Assembly: GCA_023212645.1 (NCBI GenBank)
Contig: JALBYC010000003.1
Coordinates: forward strand, 806,001-870,000
Direction of reading: 5' to 3'
DNA length: 64,000 bases
From: Farysia itapuensis
Lineage: Eukaryota; Basidiomycota; Ustilaginomycetes; Ustilaginales; Ustilaginaceae
Positions 30,526-40,747 of the stretch are shown here, one piece after another. The notes beneath the pieces are model-generated. The model was given only the letters and a program-made list of their open reading frames with translations. It had not been told where the DNA came from and did not search any database. How positions within the stretch are numbered: the stretch's first letter is position 1; every line of letters starts with the position of its first letter. The position numbers and the translations under genes were made by a program.

Positions 30526-32859
30526 ATGCCTCCAAAGCAGTCTGGTACTGCCACTCAGAGAGGGAAAGCGACTTTGGCGTCGACAAGCAACTCGAGAACA
30601 AAGCTCACACAGAACAAGCTCAACTTTGCGTCTCAGGGGTCTCGTCCTTTTGGCTCTCGTCCCCTCACCTTTACACCGTCATTTTCGCTACCGGACTCGG
30701 AAACTCCTCTGCGCCCATCACCAGAGCCAAGAACACATCCAAACCGCGACTCGATATCAGAGCTAGGGGAAGCTGCGCACGGTGATACCGCTTTGTGGTC
30801 AGAGCAACTGACGCCTCTAACGGCAGAAGAGCTTGCAGTTCATCCTCGGAAAGTCCAAGATGTTCGCAAATGGCTCATAGAAGCCCTCGAGGGAAACGCG
30901 GATCTGTGCAGATCTCGCAAGATCCTGACGCTCACAGGTCCAGCTGGTGCCGGCAAGTCCGCAGTAATTCGAGCGCTGTCATCACAACTCGAGCTGAACT
31001 ATCAGCTTGTCGAGTGGACAAATGAAGCTGTAGGACTCGACACATCGAATTACGAATCCGGCTCATCCTTTGTTGAGCGCTTCACAGATTTCTTACAGAA
31101 AGGCTCCAAGTTTGCTTCCTTGCTATTGGAATCAGATTACCATCCTGTCGAAGCTGCTTCTTCATGTTCGAGGTATTCGGCAGGCAGGAGACGTGTTATA
31201 CTGATCGAAGACCTTCCTAACATTCATCACGTACCAACGAGACAGCTGTTTCAGGCCGCTCTGGAGCAATTCATTGACCAGACTACATTGCTAGCGGACC
31301 AGGGAAACGTGCCAATAGTGTTGATTGTAACAGAATGCACCCCCCGAGATGATCATGATCGATGGATGGGTGATTCTTCTGGCAGTGCTTGGCGCGACAG
31401 ACTTTCCTCAGTCATGGATGCGCGAACGGCCCTTAGCGAACGGATCCGTATGCACCCAGCACACACCGAGATTCGCTTCAATCCTGTCGCGCCCACCATT
31501 CTCATGAATGGGCTGAAACGGGCATTAGAGCAGAAGACGCATAAGGTCAGCAAAGTCAAGTCAGGCTCTTTGCCGTCCGACATACTGCTAAATATAGCGC
31601 AGGATGCATCCGGGGACATTCGTGCTGCTCTCAACTGTCTGCAATTCGCTTGTGGTAACACTGAAGTGTTTCAGACCAAGCGTCAAAAAGCCTTGACCGT
31701 CGCTGAGCGCAAGAAAGTGCTGCGAAATCTAATGCCCCTTATTTCCGGACGAGCTTCTTCTTTGGCGCTGTTCCATGCCATAGGTCGAGTTTTATACAAC
31801 AAAAGGCTTGGGGATCCGGGAGGCGAAGAGGACGATAGCAAAGACAAACGCTCGGCGGAGAGACGAGCTTGGACAGAAGGAAGCGATGACGATAACACGA
31901 TACACGACACCTCGGCTCTGAAGCTGCGCTTGGCATCAGCCATGGAGGTCATGGGTCTTTCATCCCAAAAGGAGGAGAGCATCATGTATCAATTGCCTTT
32001 GAGCTTATCTCACATGGAGCAGCGGCCTTCGCGGGTGGATGTCGACCAGCTATGGGGTGACCTTCCGGTAGATGCTGCTGTGTTCCAGCTCTACTTGCAT
32101 CAAAACTATCCGCAGTTCACCGCCGACCTGGATGAATGCGAAGCAATTTCGAACAGTCTCAGCACAGCGGACTCTCTGTCTCTATCTCCAGAGCTTTTCC
32201 GTCACTCTACGTTGCTTTCGTACTACGGTTTCTTCATCACAGTACAAGGATTGTTACTCGGACTACCAAGTCCAGTGCCTCGCAAACATCAGAAGTTGGG
32301 AAAGGCCACTTATTGGGAGGTGCAGAAGAAATTGCGTCAACGGCTCGATTCGATTGGCGAGCTCAAATCATGGCTAGGATCCAGTGCGTGGCAGTCCAGC
32401 TTGGTTTCAGTCAGCAATCACACCGAGGACGGCGCATCGGCCGAGTCACGCTTCAAACGCTATAAATTCTCGAATCAGACCTACCTCTCGGAACAGGTCC
32501 GAAGCGACAATCACCGGTCCGATGCTGGTTTGGGGGACACTAGCGGATCATGGCTGATGAAAAGCGACGCTCTGACCCTCAGCAGTGAGATCTTGCCACT
32601 CCTGGCCAAGATTCAACCCGAAGGATTTCCCCACAGCCTGATCCCGCTAGCCAGAATGAGATTTGAATATGCGGGAGTATCAGACCTGGCACTCAGGGCT
32701 CTCGGTGAACATGACGTCTCACTGGACCAAGATGAGGAAACAGACTTAACTTCGAAGCCTCTCAGCAACCCCAAAGACCAGGTTTTGATTCCGGCGGCCA
32801 AGGTGGTTGCAGAAGAGACGAAGACATACCTGTCCGAGGACGAGATCGATGACTTTTGA
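30526..32859 (+). CDS. RAD17: Checkpoint clamp loader subunit Rad17 (yeast Rad24)
   Basis: A 777-residue intronless AAA+ protein. Rad17/Rad24 replaces Rfc1 in the clamp loader that places the 9-1-1 ring on damaged DNA and activates the checkpoint. The N-terminus is disordered and basic. Then come LWSEQLTPLTAEELAVHPRK (about 90-109), a Rad17 signature, and the Walker A loop TGPAGAGKS (137-145). Walker B follows as RRVILIEDLPNIHH, with Glu then Asp. The sensor region has NPVAPTILMNGLKRALEQK, then QDASGDIRAALNCLQFACG (the arginine-rich sensor-2 helix). The C-terminal acidic end (KTYLSEDEIDDF) is typical of Rad17 proteins. Confidence 0.93.
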   Translation: MPPKQSGTATQRGKATLASTSNSRTKLTQNKLNFASQGSRPFGSRPLTFTPSFSLPDSETPLRPSPEPRTHPNRDSISELGEAAHGDTALWSEQLTPLTAEELAVHPRKVQDVRKWLIEALEGNADLCRSRKILTLTGPAGAGKSAVIRALSSQLELNYQLVEWTNEAVGLDTSNYESGSSFVERFTDFLQKGSKFASLLLESDYHPVEAASSCSRYSAGRRRVILIEDLPNIHHVPTRQLFQAALEQFIDQTTLLADQGNVPIVLIVTECTPRDDHDRWMGDSSGSAWRDRLSSVMDARTALSERIRMHPAHTEIRFNPVAPTILMNGLKRALEQKTHKVSKVKSGSLPSDILLNIAQDASGDIRAALNCLQFACGNTEVFQTKRQKALTVAERKKVLRNLMPLISGRASSLALFHAIGRVLYNKRLGDPGGEEDDSKDKRSAERRAWTEGSDDDNTIHDTSALKLRLASAMEVMGLSSQKEESIMYQLPLSLSHMEQRPSRVDVDQLWGDLPVDAAVFQLYLHQNYPQFTADLDECEAISNSLSTADSLSLSPELFRHSTLLSYYGFFITVQGLLLGLPSPVPRKHQKLGKATYWEVQKKLRQRLDSIGELKSWLGSSAWQSSLVSVSNHTEDGASAESRFKRYKFSNQTYLSEQVRSDNHRSDAGLGDTSGSWLMKSDALTLSSEILPLLAKIQPEGFPHSLIPLARMRFEYAGVSDLALRALGEHDVSLDQDEETDLTSKPLSNPKDQVLIPAAKVVAEETKTYLSEDEIDDF

Positions 32860-33500
32860 ATATTGTCACTATTTCGGCTAGGCCCACGCAGCGGACACTC
32901 GGTGTCCATCGGCCTTCTGTGTGCTCTCTCGCAGCAACACCCTTCGTTGTATATGGGCGTGCATTGTGTGAACTCAATTTTTATCTCGAGTCGGTCGGCA
33001 CCGACGAGCGATGTTCTTGGCTGCATGATGTGACCGGTGACTTTATTGCGCTCGCTTGGTCAAACTCGGCTAAAAAGAAATGGAAGTATTCGCGGTGAAA
33101 TTCCTGAACGGTGAGCGTCCACAAGACTCGCGCTAGATCAGAGCAGCCCCGGGTAGTTCGCGAAGAGGTGATGCCTCGTATCCGCGTTGTGTTGTCTCGG
33201 ATTAGCTTGGTACAGGCGTTCACATTAGCCGTTAGTGCGCTTTGATCTCAAAATCGTTTTGGCGCGGGGGATTTGTCCTGCATGAAATTGCCGAGCAGAG
33301 CAAGTTGAACCCCGCATTTCTGACAACAAGATCCCTTTCCTCAGTACCGTCGCCGGTCAGATTGTTCGATCGCTTAGACCTCATCGGTCAACGTCCGCGT
33401 GGGGGACCCTCCTGCCTCGGCCGCAATGCTGTATAAAGGGGCATCCTCTTCGATTCTAGCGAGCCATTGCGGTCATTACCTTGATCGTTTCGAGACTGCC
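32860..33500. other. Intergenic region upstream of the mannanase gene
   Basis: A 641-bp gap. It is the first long gap in the window and starts the looser gene arrangement. I see no gene in it. The last 100 bp contain a TATA box (33432-33437) and a pyrimidine-rich leader before the GH5 start. Confidence 0.4.
33432..33437 (+). promoter_or_regulatory. TATA box upstream of GH5 mannanase
   Basis: TATAAA in the context CTGTATAAAGGGGC, 64 bp before the mannanase ATG. A clear TATA box is uncommon beside the housekeeping genes here and fits a regulated secreted enzyme. Function is inferred. Confidence 0.5.
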
Positions 33501-35009
33501 ATGAGGATCTTTACGACAACATTCTTGCTAGTGGCGCTGTACTTGGCAACAGTCTCACACTCGATCCCGCTTCAATTTCATCAGACCAACTTTGCAGAAT
33601 CAGACGCCTCTTCTTCAAAATGTGTGGCAGAGGACGACTTCATCCACGTCGATGGGATGCGTCTGCGTGATTCGCACAAGTCTTTGCACTACCTGACCGG
33701 TATCAATTACTGGGCCTGCATGAACCTCGCCGCTGATACAGATGCTGGCGGAGATTACAAACGATTTGTGACGGAGCTGGACCAAATGGCGGCAGCTGGC
33801 ATCAATCATCTGCGAATCATGGCTGGTTCAGAAGGGGCTCCTACACCCCAGCCGTTCCGTATGGAACCGGCGCTGCAGCCCAAGCCGGGTCAGTGGAACG
33901 AAAAGATCTTTGTGGGCCTCGATCGGTGTCTTGCCGAGATGGGCAAGCGTGGCATGCGCGCAACCATGACGCTGAACGATCAATGGCAGTGGTCTGGTGG
34001 CTTTGCTCAATATGTGTCTTGGGCAAACAACAACGAACAGTACGACTACCCTCCATCATGGAATTTCACTGCCGAGCCACAGCGTTCTGGTCCTGCAGGT
34101 AGAGGTTGGGGCAACTATACAACCACGGGTAGCTTTAACGACTACACTGACTTTGGCAACCGTATCTACACGGACGAGAAGGCCGAGCATCTGTACAAGT
34201 GTCACATCGACAAGGTTCTGTATAGGAGAAACACAGTCAACGGCCGTATATACAAGGACGATGCCACAATTATGACATGGCAATTGGCCAATGAGCCTCA
34301 GCCAGCTAACCAGCAAAACTTGCTGGGTCCGTATGCTCTGCAGTATGCACCGAACAGTCAAGACCCTCTCCTTGCCTGGATCGACAGGATCTCTACTTAT
34401 ATTAAGAGGCGAGCTCCACGCCAGCTGATCGCACCTGGCTTCGAAGGAAAGCAGGGTGAATGGTATTGGAAGGCCGTGCACACGCCAAAGAACATCGACT
34501 ACGGAACCACCCACGCCTGGGTACAAAACTGGGGTATCTACGATATGCTGAACTCGTCTCGAGCCAATCTCGAGGCAGCCAAATCTTTTGCGACAGAGTT
34601 CATCTCCAATTCCTCACAATGGGCTAATGACATCGGCAAGCCAGTCTTCTTGGAGGAATTCGGCATGGCACGGGACAATTGGCAAAACAATGTCACAGCA
34701 GGTGACTACCAGTATGCTGCCAAGGCTGACACGAGCAACAAAGACGAGTACTATCAGCACATCATCGGGCTGGCCATGCAGAGCTTCATGAGCGAAGAAG
34801 GTGGCTACATATGTACCTCCCCCTGGGCTTACGGCGGAATCTACAGGCCTGAGACGCAGCAAGCTAACAAATTCGGAATGTGGTGGGCTGGAGATCCGCC
34901 ACACGAGGCACCAGGGTGGTACGACGTCTACAACACAGACAAGGCTGTCTCCATTATTCATGACCAGCACAAGGAGGTCACCAAGTACTTGGTGCAGCAC
35001 CAAAAATAG
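33501..35009 (+). CDS. Secreted GH5 endo-beta-1,4-mannanase-type glycoside hydrolase
   Basis: A 502-residue intronless enzyme with an N-terminal signal peptide (MRIFTTTFLLVALYLATVSH, cleavage probably just after residue 20). It belongs to glycoside hydrolase family 5, most like subfamily 7 mannanases that cut mannan backbones of plant cell walls. The catalytic domain shows LTGINYWACMNLAAD, GINHLRIMAGSEG (strand 3 Arg), TWQLANEPQ with the acid/base Glu265, and PVFLEEFGMA with the nucleophile Glu386. There is no carbohydrate-binding module and no GPI signal. N-glycosylation sequons are present (NFT 188, NYT 205, NSS 351). The ATG at 33501 was chosen because it begins the signal peptide; the frame is open upstream to 33399. 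In smuts such enzymes serve growth on plants; this role is inferred. Confidence 0.88.
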   Translation: MRIFTTTFLLVALYLATVSHSIPLQFHQTNFAESDASSSKCVAEDDFIHVDGMRLRDSHKSLHYLTGINYWACMNLAADTDAGGDYKRFVTELDQMAAAGINHLRIMAGSEGAPTPQPFRMEPALQPKPGQWNEKIFVGLDRCLAEMGKRGMRATMTLNDQWQWSGGFAQYVSWANNNEQYDYPPSWNFTAEPQRSGPAGRGWGNYTTTGSFNDYTDFGNRIYTDEKAEHLYKCHIDKVLYRRNTVNGRIYKDDATIMTWQLANEPQPANQQNLLGPYALQYAPNSQDPLLAWIDRISTYIKRRAPRQLIAPGFEGKQGEWYWKAVHTPKNIDYGTTHAWVQNWGIYDMLNSSRANLEAAKSFATEFISNSSQWANDIGKPVFLEEFGMARDNWQNNVTAGDYQYAAKADTSNKDEYYQHIIGLAMQSFMSEEGGYICTSPWAYGGIYRPETQQANKFGMWWAGDPPHEAPGWYDVYNTDKAVSIIHDQHKEVTKYLVQHQK

Positions 35010-36222
35010 AATCACACATGTAGCGTGGTCAAATTTTTACATCGGGGCTGATCGCACGATCGCCAGATACAGCTTGCATTCGTGATTGGCTCTTCTACGT
35101 CTCTTCCCGTACGCTATCAACGTCCCATGTGATGTGACTGATGTGCCGTTCCATTTACATGACTGTACTTGCACAGCAGAAGGGGAAACGTGCATCCGAA
35201 CCGTGTCTAAAAGCGAGCGGTATGCTTTCCTAATCAACGATGTCAGACAGTCAGAGAGATGGACAGGGTCTGTGCAGCCGAGAATTTTTTAGAGTGAGAT
35301 GCAGTGCTGAGAAAGAGGTGCAGGAGGGTGCATGCAGGGACCCTGAGCCTGACGTGATCTGTCCCCGCACACTCCACTTGCGTTCCTCTTACATGATGGA
35401 CGCTTCTCGGATGTTTGCCCGATGCCGTTCTGTGACGTAGACGGCATCACTCAAATTACTACAGGCGGCGTCTGTGGGTTGCCATCTAGTCAAAGGGCGC
35501 AACAAAGGTAGGAGACATTCTGTGCACAGACACTGTGTGTCCGGTGGATTCGTTGCGAGTCGGTGTACTGGTCGCAACGGACGGAGGCAGTTGCCGACAC
35601 TGCGGAAGCCTTCTTCGCCAAGCAACCGGGCCACCAGAAAGCGGATCGACGTAACGAGAGCAGTTGCACACGTTTCGCCTGACTAAGAATGCGTTCGCTC
35701 TTAGCCAATTTGCCGAAATCGCAAGTCAACAGAACGAGCTCTGCAGCCTGGCATCGTGGCAGACTGTCGATCTATGCTGTCGTTGTGCCTTGGCGGCTCA
35801 AATGTGCAATTGATTGCTCTTTATGCTGGCTTGAGGTAAGCCATGCATATTCTCAGAACAAGCGTGCCCCGGTCCCTCGCTAGGGTCCACTGCACGAGAG
35901 AGACACTGCATTCATACTCACCGTGCGCCCTTGCCTAGTTGGACAGTCCAAGCCGACTGACTACGCCGGCCAACGACCGTGCCAATCTGCCCCCATGAAA
36001 GTGACTGAATCGAGCAACGGCATGGTCTGGCTAACGCCACTCAACACTGGTCTAGTGCCGTTTTGTCGTTCTACTAGTGTCTTTCTCCTCCACTGATGAT
36101 CGCCATGGCCCCACCGCTACTTAGCCGTCATATAAGAATCTTCTTCAAGCACCCACTCCTACCGGTGTGCACCACCCTGCTCTTTAACCTACCTTCGTTA
36201 CTTCTTTCACGACACTTTCACA
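35010..36222. other. Long intergenic region between mannanase and cyclase genes
   Basis: A 1213-bp gap. Small open frames of 60-90 codons occur on both strands but none looks like a protein. No repeats or hairpins stand out. A TATAAG element at 36131-36136, 87 bp before the cyclase ATG, is a plausible core promoter, followed by a pyrimidine-rich leader. The rest holds nothing I recognise. Confidence 0.4.
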
Positions 36223-37678
36223 ATGGCCTGCTGCAGCGATAACATCTCGTCAGACATGCGGGCTTCGGTCTCCGAAGTTCCTGCCACCGCGAATGCTACT
36301 GGCCCAGGCTACAGCATTCAGGGTGTCGAAGACCTTAAGTACACTTATTCATTTGTGGACAATGTCTTCGATCAAAAGAAGGAGGATCTCGCGTCCTACT
36401 ACACAAAGTGGGGTCGAGTTCTTTGTGTCCTTGACGAGAACCTTAACGAGATCTATGGTAATTCCATCAAGGCTTGTAAGTATCCCTCTGAGGCGTTGTA
36501 TATCTTGAACGTAGTACTGACACTTCTCCGTCCATGTCTCTACAGACTTCGAAGCACACAAGATTAAGCCGACGCTCCACGTTTTCAAGGGCGGCGAGCT
36601 GCACAAGAACATGGACACCATGTTGAGCTTTGTCGATGCGATGGACGCCTTTGGTTTGATCCGAAAGGAACCAGTCTTGATTGTCGGCGGAGGCCTTGCC
36701 TCTGATGTGCTCGGTTATGCTTGCGCCTCTTACAGACGCAGCACCAACTACATCCGAGTTGGAACGACACTGATCGCACTGATTGACGCCGCCATCTCGA
36801 TCAAGGTAGGTATCAACCACAAGAAACTCAAGAACCGTCTGGGTGCATACCATGCTCCTATGCATACTTTCCTCGACTTTGATTTCCTCAAGACTCTGCC
36901 AATCGGCCAGACGAGAAACGGCACCGCCGAGTTGATCAAGATTCTGCATTGCACCGACAAGCACACGTGGGGGATGCTCGTCAAATACGGCGAGGACCTT
37001 GTCAACACTGCATACGGTCGCACCGCAACCGGACCTGGCGCCAAGGAGCTCAAGGAAGCCGCCGATACCATTTGCCGAAATGCTATCAAGGGAATGCTCG
37101 ACCTCGAGTCTCCAAACTTGCACGAAATCGGTCTGGACCGTGTTATTGCCAATGGGCATTCGATTTCGCCGACTCTCGAGCTAGCCCCCTTCCCGCCGCT
37201 CCGACATGGTCACGCCGTTACCATTGATATGGCTTGGTCAGTGACACTCGCCCATATGCGAGGCTATCTTTCCGATGAAGACCGAGATGAGTGGTTCAAG
37301 CTCGCTGGCCAAGTTGGTCTCTCGGTTGACCACCCATTGTTGACAGACGAGCTGATGGCTGAGGCCGTAGAGGCTATCAAAAAGACTCGTGATGGGCTGC
37401 AGCGATTCGTGCTGGCCAAGCCTTTGGGCAAGTGCGTTTTCGCCAATGATGTCTCAGAGGATGAGTGCATCAAGTCACTCGCCGTCCACAAGGCTTACGT
37501 TAAGAAGATCGGCCGCGGAGACGGTGTTGGCCTCGACGCTTATGCTGATGCTGGCGATCTCGGTGCTGACCCAGAGAAGCTTCTCAAGGAACGAAAGCAG
37601 GAGGCTGCGCGTGTCAACGGCGTCCACAAGAATGGCGTTATCTCACCCACAGTGGCTGCTCGACGAGTCGCCGCTTAG
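36223..37678 (+). CDS. Sugar-phosphate cyclase of the DDGS/EEVS (mycosporine) type
   Basis: Two exons, 36223-36475 and 36546-37678, with a 70-nt intron (GTAAGT...ACAG), give 461 residues. The protein belongs to the dehydroquinate-synthase fold: PVLIVGGGLASDVLGYACAS (NAD-binding Gly-rich loop), then YRRSTNYIRVGTTLIALIDA. Metal ligands expected from the fold are present: Glu213 (NGTAELIK), His289 (NGHSISPTLE) and His305 (LRHGHAVTIDM). The segment KVGINHKKLKNRLGAYHAP and the second ligand region differ from true dehydroquinate synthase, whose motif there is GHTFGHAIE. The protein resembles desmethyl-4-deoxygadusol synthase or 2-epi-5-epi-valiolone synthase, both acting on sedoheptulose 7-phosphate. 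Which of the two it is cannot be decided by eye. It stands alone on the plus strand with long gaps either side. Confidence 0.82.
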
Positions 37679-38057
37679 AATCATCAGAATAATGCTATCA
37701 AGAAAGGTATTCATCCGACGAAATTATCAATCTTCGCTGTGTGAATGTGTCTGTGAGGTAGCCGTTATCAGAGAGGTATGTGCGTCCGAAACTTCAATGG
37801 CCTCTTGTCCATGCATGTCAGCAAATCACGAATTCACAAGCTGTGATTGTGAAGGTGAATTGAAGATTGAGCGGCAAGCGCTATCTTCGTGCTTGTTCAT
37901 TTAGCCGTAGACATTTCTCGTGCGAAAGCTTCAAATCACACTCACGCTCACTCTGTGACTCTGTGAGTCTCTGTGTCTCGCGCATGGACCTGCTCTGGGA
38001 TCTTCGCGAATTTCTTTGTGTTCAGTCACAGTTTCCCAGCTCTTCTATCCCCAGACA
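37679..38057. other. Intergenic region upstream of EMC4
   Basis: A 379-bp gap that serves as the 3' flank of the cyclase gene and promoter of EMC4. It contains a CACTC/CTCTGTGACTCTGTG-like run near 37940-37975 but no recognisable gene. Confidence 0.35.
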
Positions 38058-38935
38058 ATGTCAATTGCTTCGTCAATGCCGCTAGCAGCCTTCAGGCTCA
38101 ACTATGTCAGCGCGTCCGGAAGGTAAGTTGGCTCTACTCAAACACAATCCGAAGTCGACAGAGCACTCACAACGAGTCTGGAACTCCGTCCCGCATGATC
38201 ACAGGTCGAAGGCACAAGACGCGGCTGTTGAGCCGGTTGGGTTCGTAGACCCAGATGCCGTCAGCAAGGTAGGTCGGGCTTCTTCTTCGACTCAACAATT
38301 GCATCATGCTGATTATGACCGTGACAGAAACAAGCCAAAGTCAAGGCAGCCTCTGCCTCTTCGGCTGCAGCAACGCAACGAGCGGATCCAGCAGCGCTCA
38401 AAATGGCCAAGGCATGGGAGTTCGCATATTCTCCAGCAAAGACATTGCCCATGAACGCCATCATGCTGTACATGAGCGGCTCTGGCGTTCAGATCTTCAG
38501 TATGATGGCTGTCGGCATGCTTATCACAGGACCTCTCAAAGGCATTTCGACGATGAACAATGGTAGGCACACCTTCTGACCTGGTAGACTCCAGACGACA
38601 TGAGCTTGGCGCTGATGTTCGTTCCGGTTTCTGTCTCTCTCTTTCTCTCAACTCCAGCTTTCTCGAGGTTAGATTCTCCAGGCCAAAGTTTACTTCTGCC
38701 TAAGCTATTATTCATCGCCTGCCAATTGGCAGGCATTGGCATAGGTCTGTACAAGTGCTGGAGCATGGGTCTCTTGCCCACAGAGAGTAGCGACTGGCTT
38801 GCATGGAGGCAGCCACGAATTGTACGTATGGTTTTGTCTGGCGATATAGTGCCACATAGCCTCCTCGACTGACATCTTATTTGCTATCTATCTGCTGCAT
38901 ACTACTAGCCTCTCGAGTACTCCCCAATCCGTTAG
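38058..38935 (+). CDS. EMC4: ER membrane protein complex subunit 4
   Basis: Five exons: 38058-38122, 38205-38268, 38328-38562, 38658-38821 and 38909-38935, giving 184 residues (human EMC4 has 183). EMC4 is part of the membrane insertase of the ER. The family core spans exons 3 and 4: KAWEFAYSPAKTLPMNAIML, YMSGSGVQIFSMMAVGMLIT, then LYKCWSMGLLPTESSDWLAW. Two membrane helices are visible. The first intron is supported by phase and by the resulting VEPVGFVDP (human has YPVGYLD); an ATG at 38104 is open without splicing but gives the wrong phase across the 38204 acceptor. The last exon of 27 nt adds PLEYSPIR; its intron (GTACGT...CTAG) is the least certain, since the unspliced frame stops 19 codons on. 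Confidence 0.85.
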
Positions 38936-39352
38936 GGCTTGTCTCAAAGCTTTCCTCGTACTTGCGAAGTAGGCTCTGGCAGGGCCGCGAGCAGCAGCAA
39001 GCTTCAGTCTGACAACGAGCTACCCGGAGGCCTGAACTAGATATCTGGCCATTTGGTCCCTGCCCCCTTTTGCCGTCGGGCCACGATCATACCTGGTCTT
39101 CCCGCCTTGGTATCCTGGCCTCTGGACCATAGCCCATGGTGGCCGGTGGCGGATAGTCGTGAACAAAATTTGGCACGCCTTTCAAATCCACATGCCACAT
39201 GGTCCACCTAGCCCATATGGCCCGCTCACATACGCACTTAGCTTTAGAATTCACAATTGTGGCATGACGTTGTCGTAAGTCACTATTCAACTCATTCAAT
39301 TTTCCAAAAGCAGCAAGCCTTTACCATCTTCTACCATCATCCCGTGTTCACC
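38936..39352. other. Intergenic region upstream of the PRXL2-like gene
   Basis: A 417-bp gap with moderately GC-rich sequence containing short GGCC-type inverted words near 39110-39215. No gene or defined promoter box is recognised. Confidence 0.35.
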
Positions 39353-39976
39353 ATGACCGAAAACAATTCGTCATCTACCCTTCCCACCGCAGAGCAGATT
39401 CGAGACGCAAGTGCTCTGTCGGTACTTGACGCTTCTGGCAAAGACCTGCGGTTCTCCTCGCTTTTGGAAAGCGCCCAGACGAAAGGCGTGCCCTTCATCC
39501 TTGTCTTCACTCGTCATTTCCACTGCGGCATGTGCAAGCAGTTCGTGCGTGCGCTGGCTCAGTCTCCTACTCTGACCGATGCCAGCAAGGTCTCCGTAGC
39601 CATTATTGGCCCCGGTCAAGCTCAAGGCATTGATTACTATAAACAAGAAGTTGGCAATCCGTCGTTTCAATTCCTAGCTGATCCCAAAGTCAAGTTGTAT
39701 CACGCCTTGGGCATGAACATCAGAACATTCAATGGAGGTGACGAGAAGACTGACAAGATCCCATCTCACCACACAGGCGGTTTGATCGGTACGGCATTGA
39801 GCAGTGTCGTCGATATCGTCAAATCCGGTAGTCTGGCTCTGAAGGGTGGCGACTTCAAGCAGCTCGGCGGTGAGTTCGTTTGGGATTCCCGCGGCACTCC
39901 TATTCGCGCCCATCGTATGCAGCACACAAGAGACCATACGGAAGTCTCCGAGCTGGAGAAAGCGGTCTTGCAATAA
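39353..39976 (+). CDS. Thioredoxin-like PRXL2/AAED1-type protein
   Basis: A 207-residue intronless protein of the AhpC/TSA-antioxidant-like (AAED1/PRXL2) family. The thioredoxin fold shows PFILVFTRHFHCGMCKQFVR, with a CxxC pair at Cys58 and Cys61 (HCGMC). The order GVPFILVF...IIGPGQAQGIDYYKQE, then FQFLADPKVKLYHALGMN, then KGGDFKQLGGEFVWDSRG matches fungal members. These proteins are thought to act in redox reactions, but substrates are not established. No signal peptide or organelle signal is seen. The ATG at 39353 (context ACCATG) begins a normal N-terminus; the frame is open upstream from 39257 without family support. Confidence 0.85.
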   Translation: MTENNSSSTLPTAEQIRDASALSVLDASGKDLRFSSLLESAQTKGVPFILVFTRHFHCGMCKQFVRALAQSPTLTDASKVSVAIIGPGQAQGIDYYKQEVGNPSFQFLADPKVKLYHALGMNIRTFNGGDEKTDKIPSHHTGGLIGTALSSVVDIVKSGSLALKGGDFKQLGGEFVWDSRGTPIRAHRMQHTRDHTEVSELEKAVLQ

Positions 39977-40153
39977 CTTTCGCGATACTCATCCGATACA
40001 CCTGGATATGGGAGGCAATTGTCACAGCAGCGTTACACAATCTTTTTCAGTTGACCTCCATGGTCACTCCACTGCCCACATGGCCCCATGTCTACGTGGC
40101 AGCTAACTCTACCTCCCCAGGACGTCACGCTCACAGCATCGCTTTGCCTGATG

Positions 40154-40289
40154 TAAGAAAGTGCGCAGTCATTGTCTGCCCTGACATCACTTCAACCTGC
40201 CAAGATCTTGCGACCATGATCTAAGAAAGTGCGCAGTCATTTTCTGCCCTGGCATCACTTCAACCTGCCGAGATCTTGCGACCATGATC
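40154..40289 (+). repeat. 68-bp tandem duplication
   Basis: Two adjacent copies of a 68-bp unit beginning TAAGAAAGTGCGCAGTCATT and ending GCGACCATGATC. They differ at three positions that I can see (G/T, A/G, A/G). The high identity suggests a recent duplication. Confidence 0.85.
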
Positions 40290-40616
40290 TGAGCGATTTA
40301 CGCGGAGGGAGGCACCATGACTTGACTGGTCGCTGCACGTAAGCGAAGAGAGTGCCAGACGCAGTGACATGATGTCGCTTGCGTTGCGCATTACCGCCCT
40401 CTTTCGCTTCCACGATCGCGTGAGCCTCGCGTTCACGGCCGGACGGCCCCTAATGGAGTCATGCCGGTAGGAACCTTGGGCAGTACTGATGGCAGCCTTG
40501 GTTACCTGGCCATGTCATATGCTTTAAATAATACGATTGTCTCACTCCGTCCCTGTTTGACTTCGTACTTCACGTTCTCTGTACGAAAGTCGGGATTCGT
40601 CGAGAGTCTAGAGCCG

Positions 40617-40747
40617 AGAGAGTCCTGAAAGGCGCAAAGGCCGGAACATGGGCAAAGGCGCAAAGGCGCAAGGGCGCAAAGGCCTGGAAAGGCCTGAAAT
40701 CCGAAATGTATGTGGCGCTTCGGCGCTTCGGAGCTTCGGCCTTCGGC
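40617..40747 (+). repeat. Short-unit degenerate repeats (GGCGCAAAGG then CTTCGG)
   Basis: Several imperfect copies of (G)GCGCAAAGG between 40630 and 40695, then four copies of a CTTCGG-containing word between 40720 and 40747. A GGCCTGGAAAGGCCT near-palindrome lies in between. This is low-complexity intergenic sequence. Confidence 0.55.

Noticed and set aside
20321..37678. A complete mycosporine biosynthetic cluster
   Set aside because: Only two of the expected enzymes are found, separated by unrelated genes. I report the pair as a finding but not as a cluster.
36223..37678. Shikimate-pathway dehydroquinate synthase
   Set aside because: Fungal dehydroquinate synthase is part of the large AROM protein. 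This one is a free-standing protein with a different second-ligand motif.
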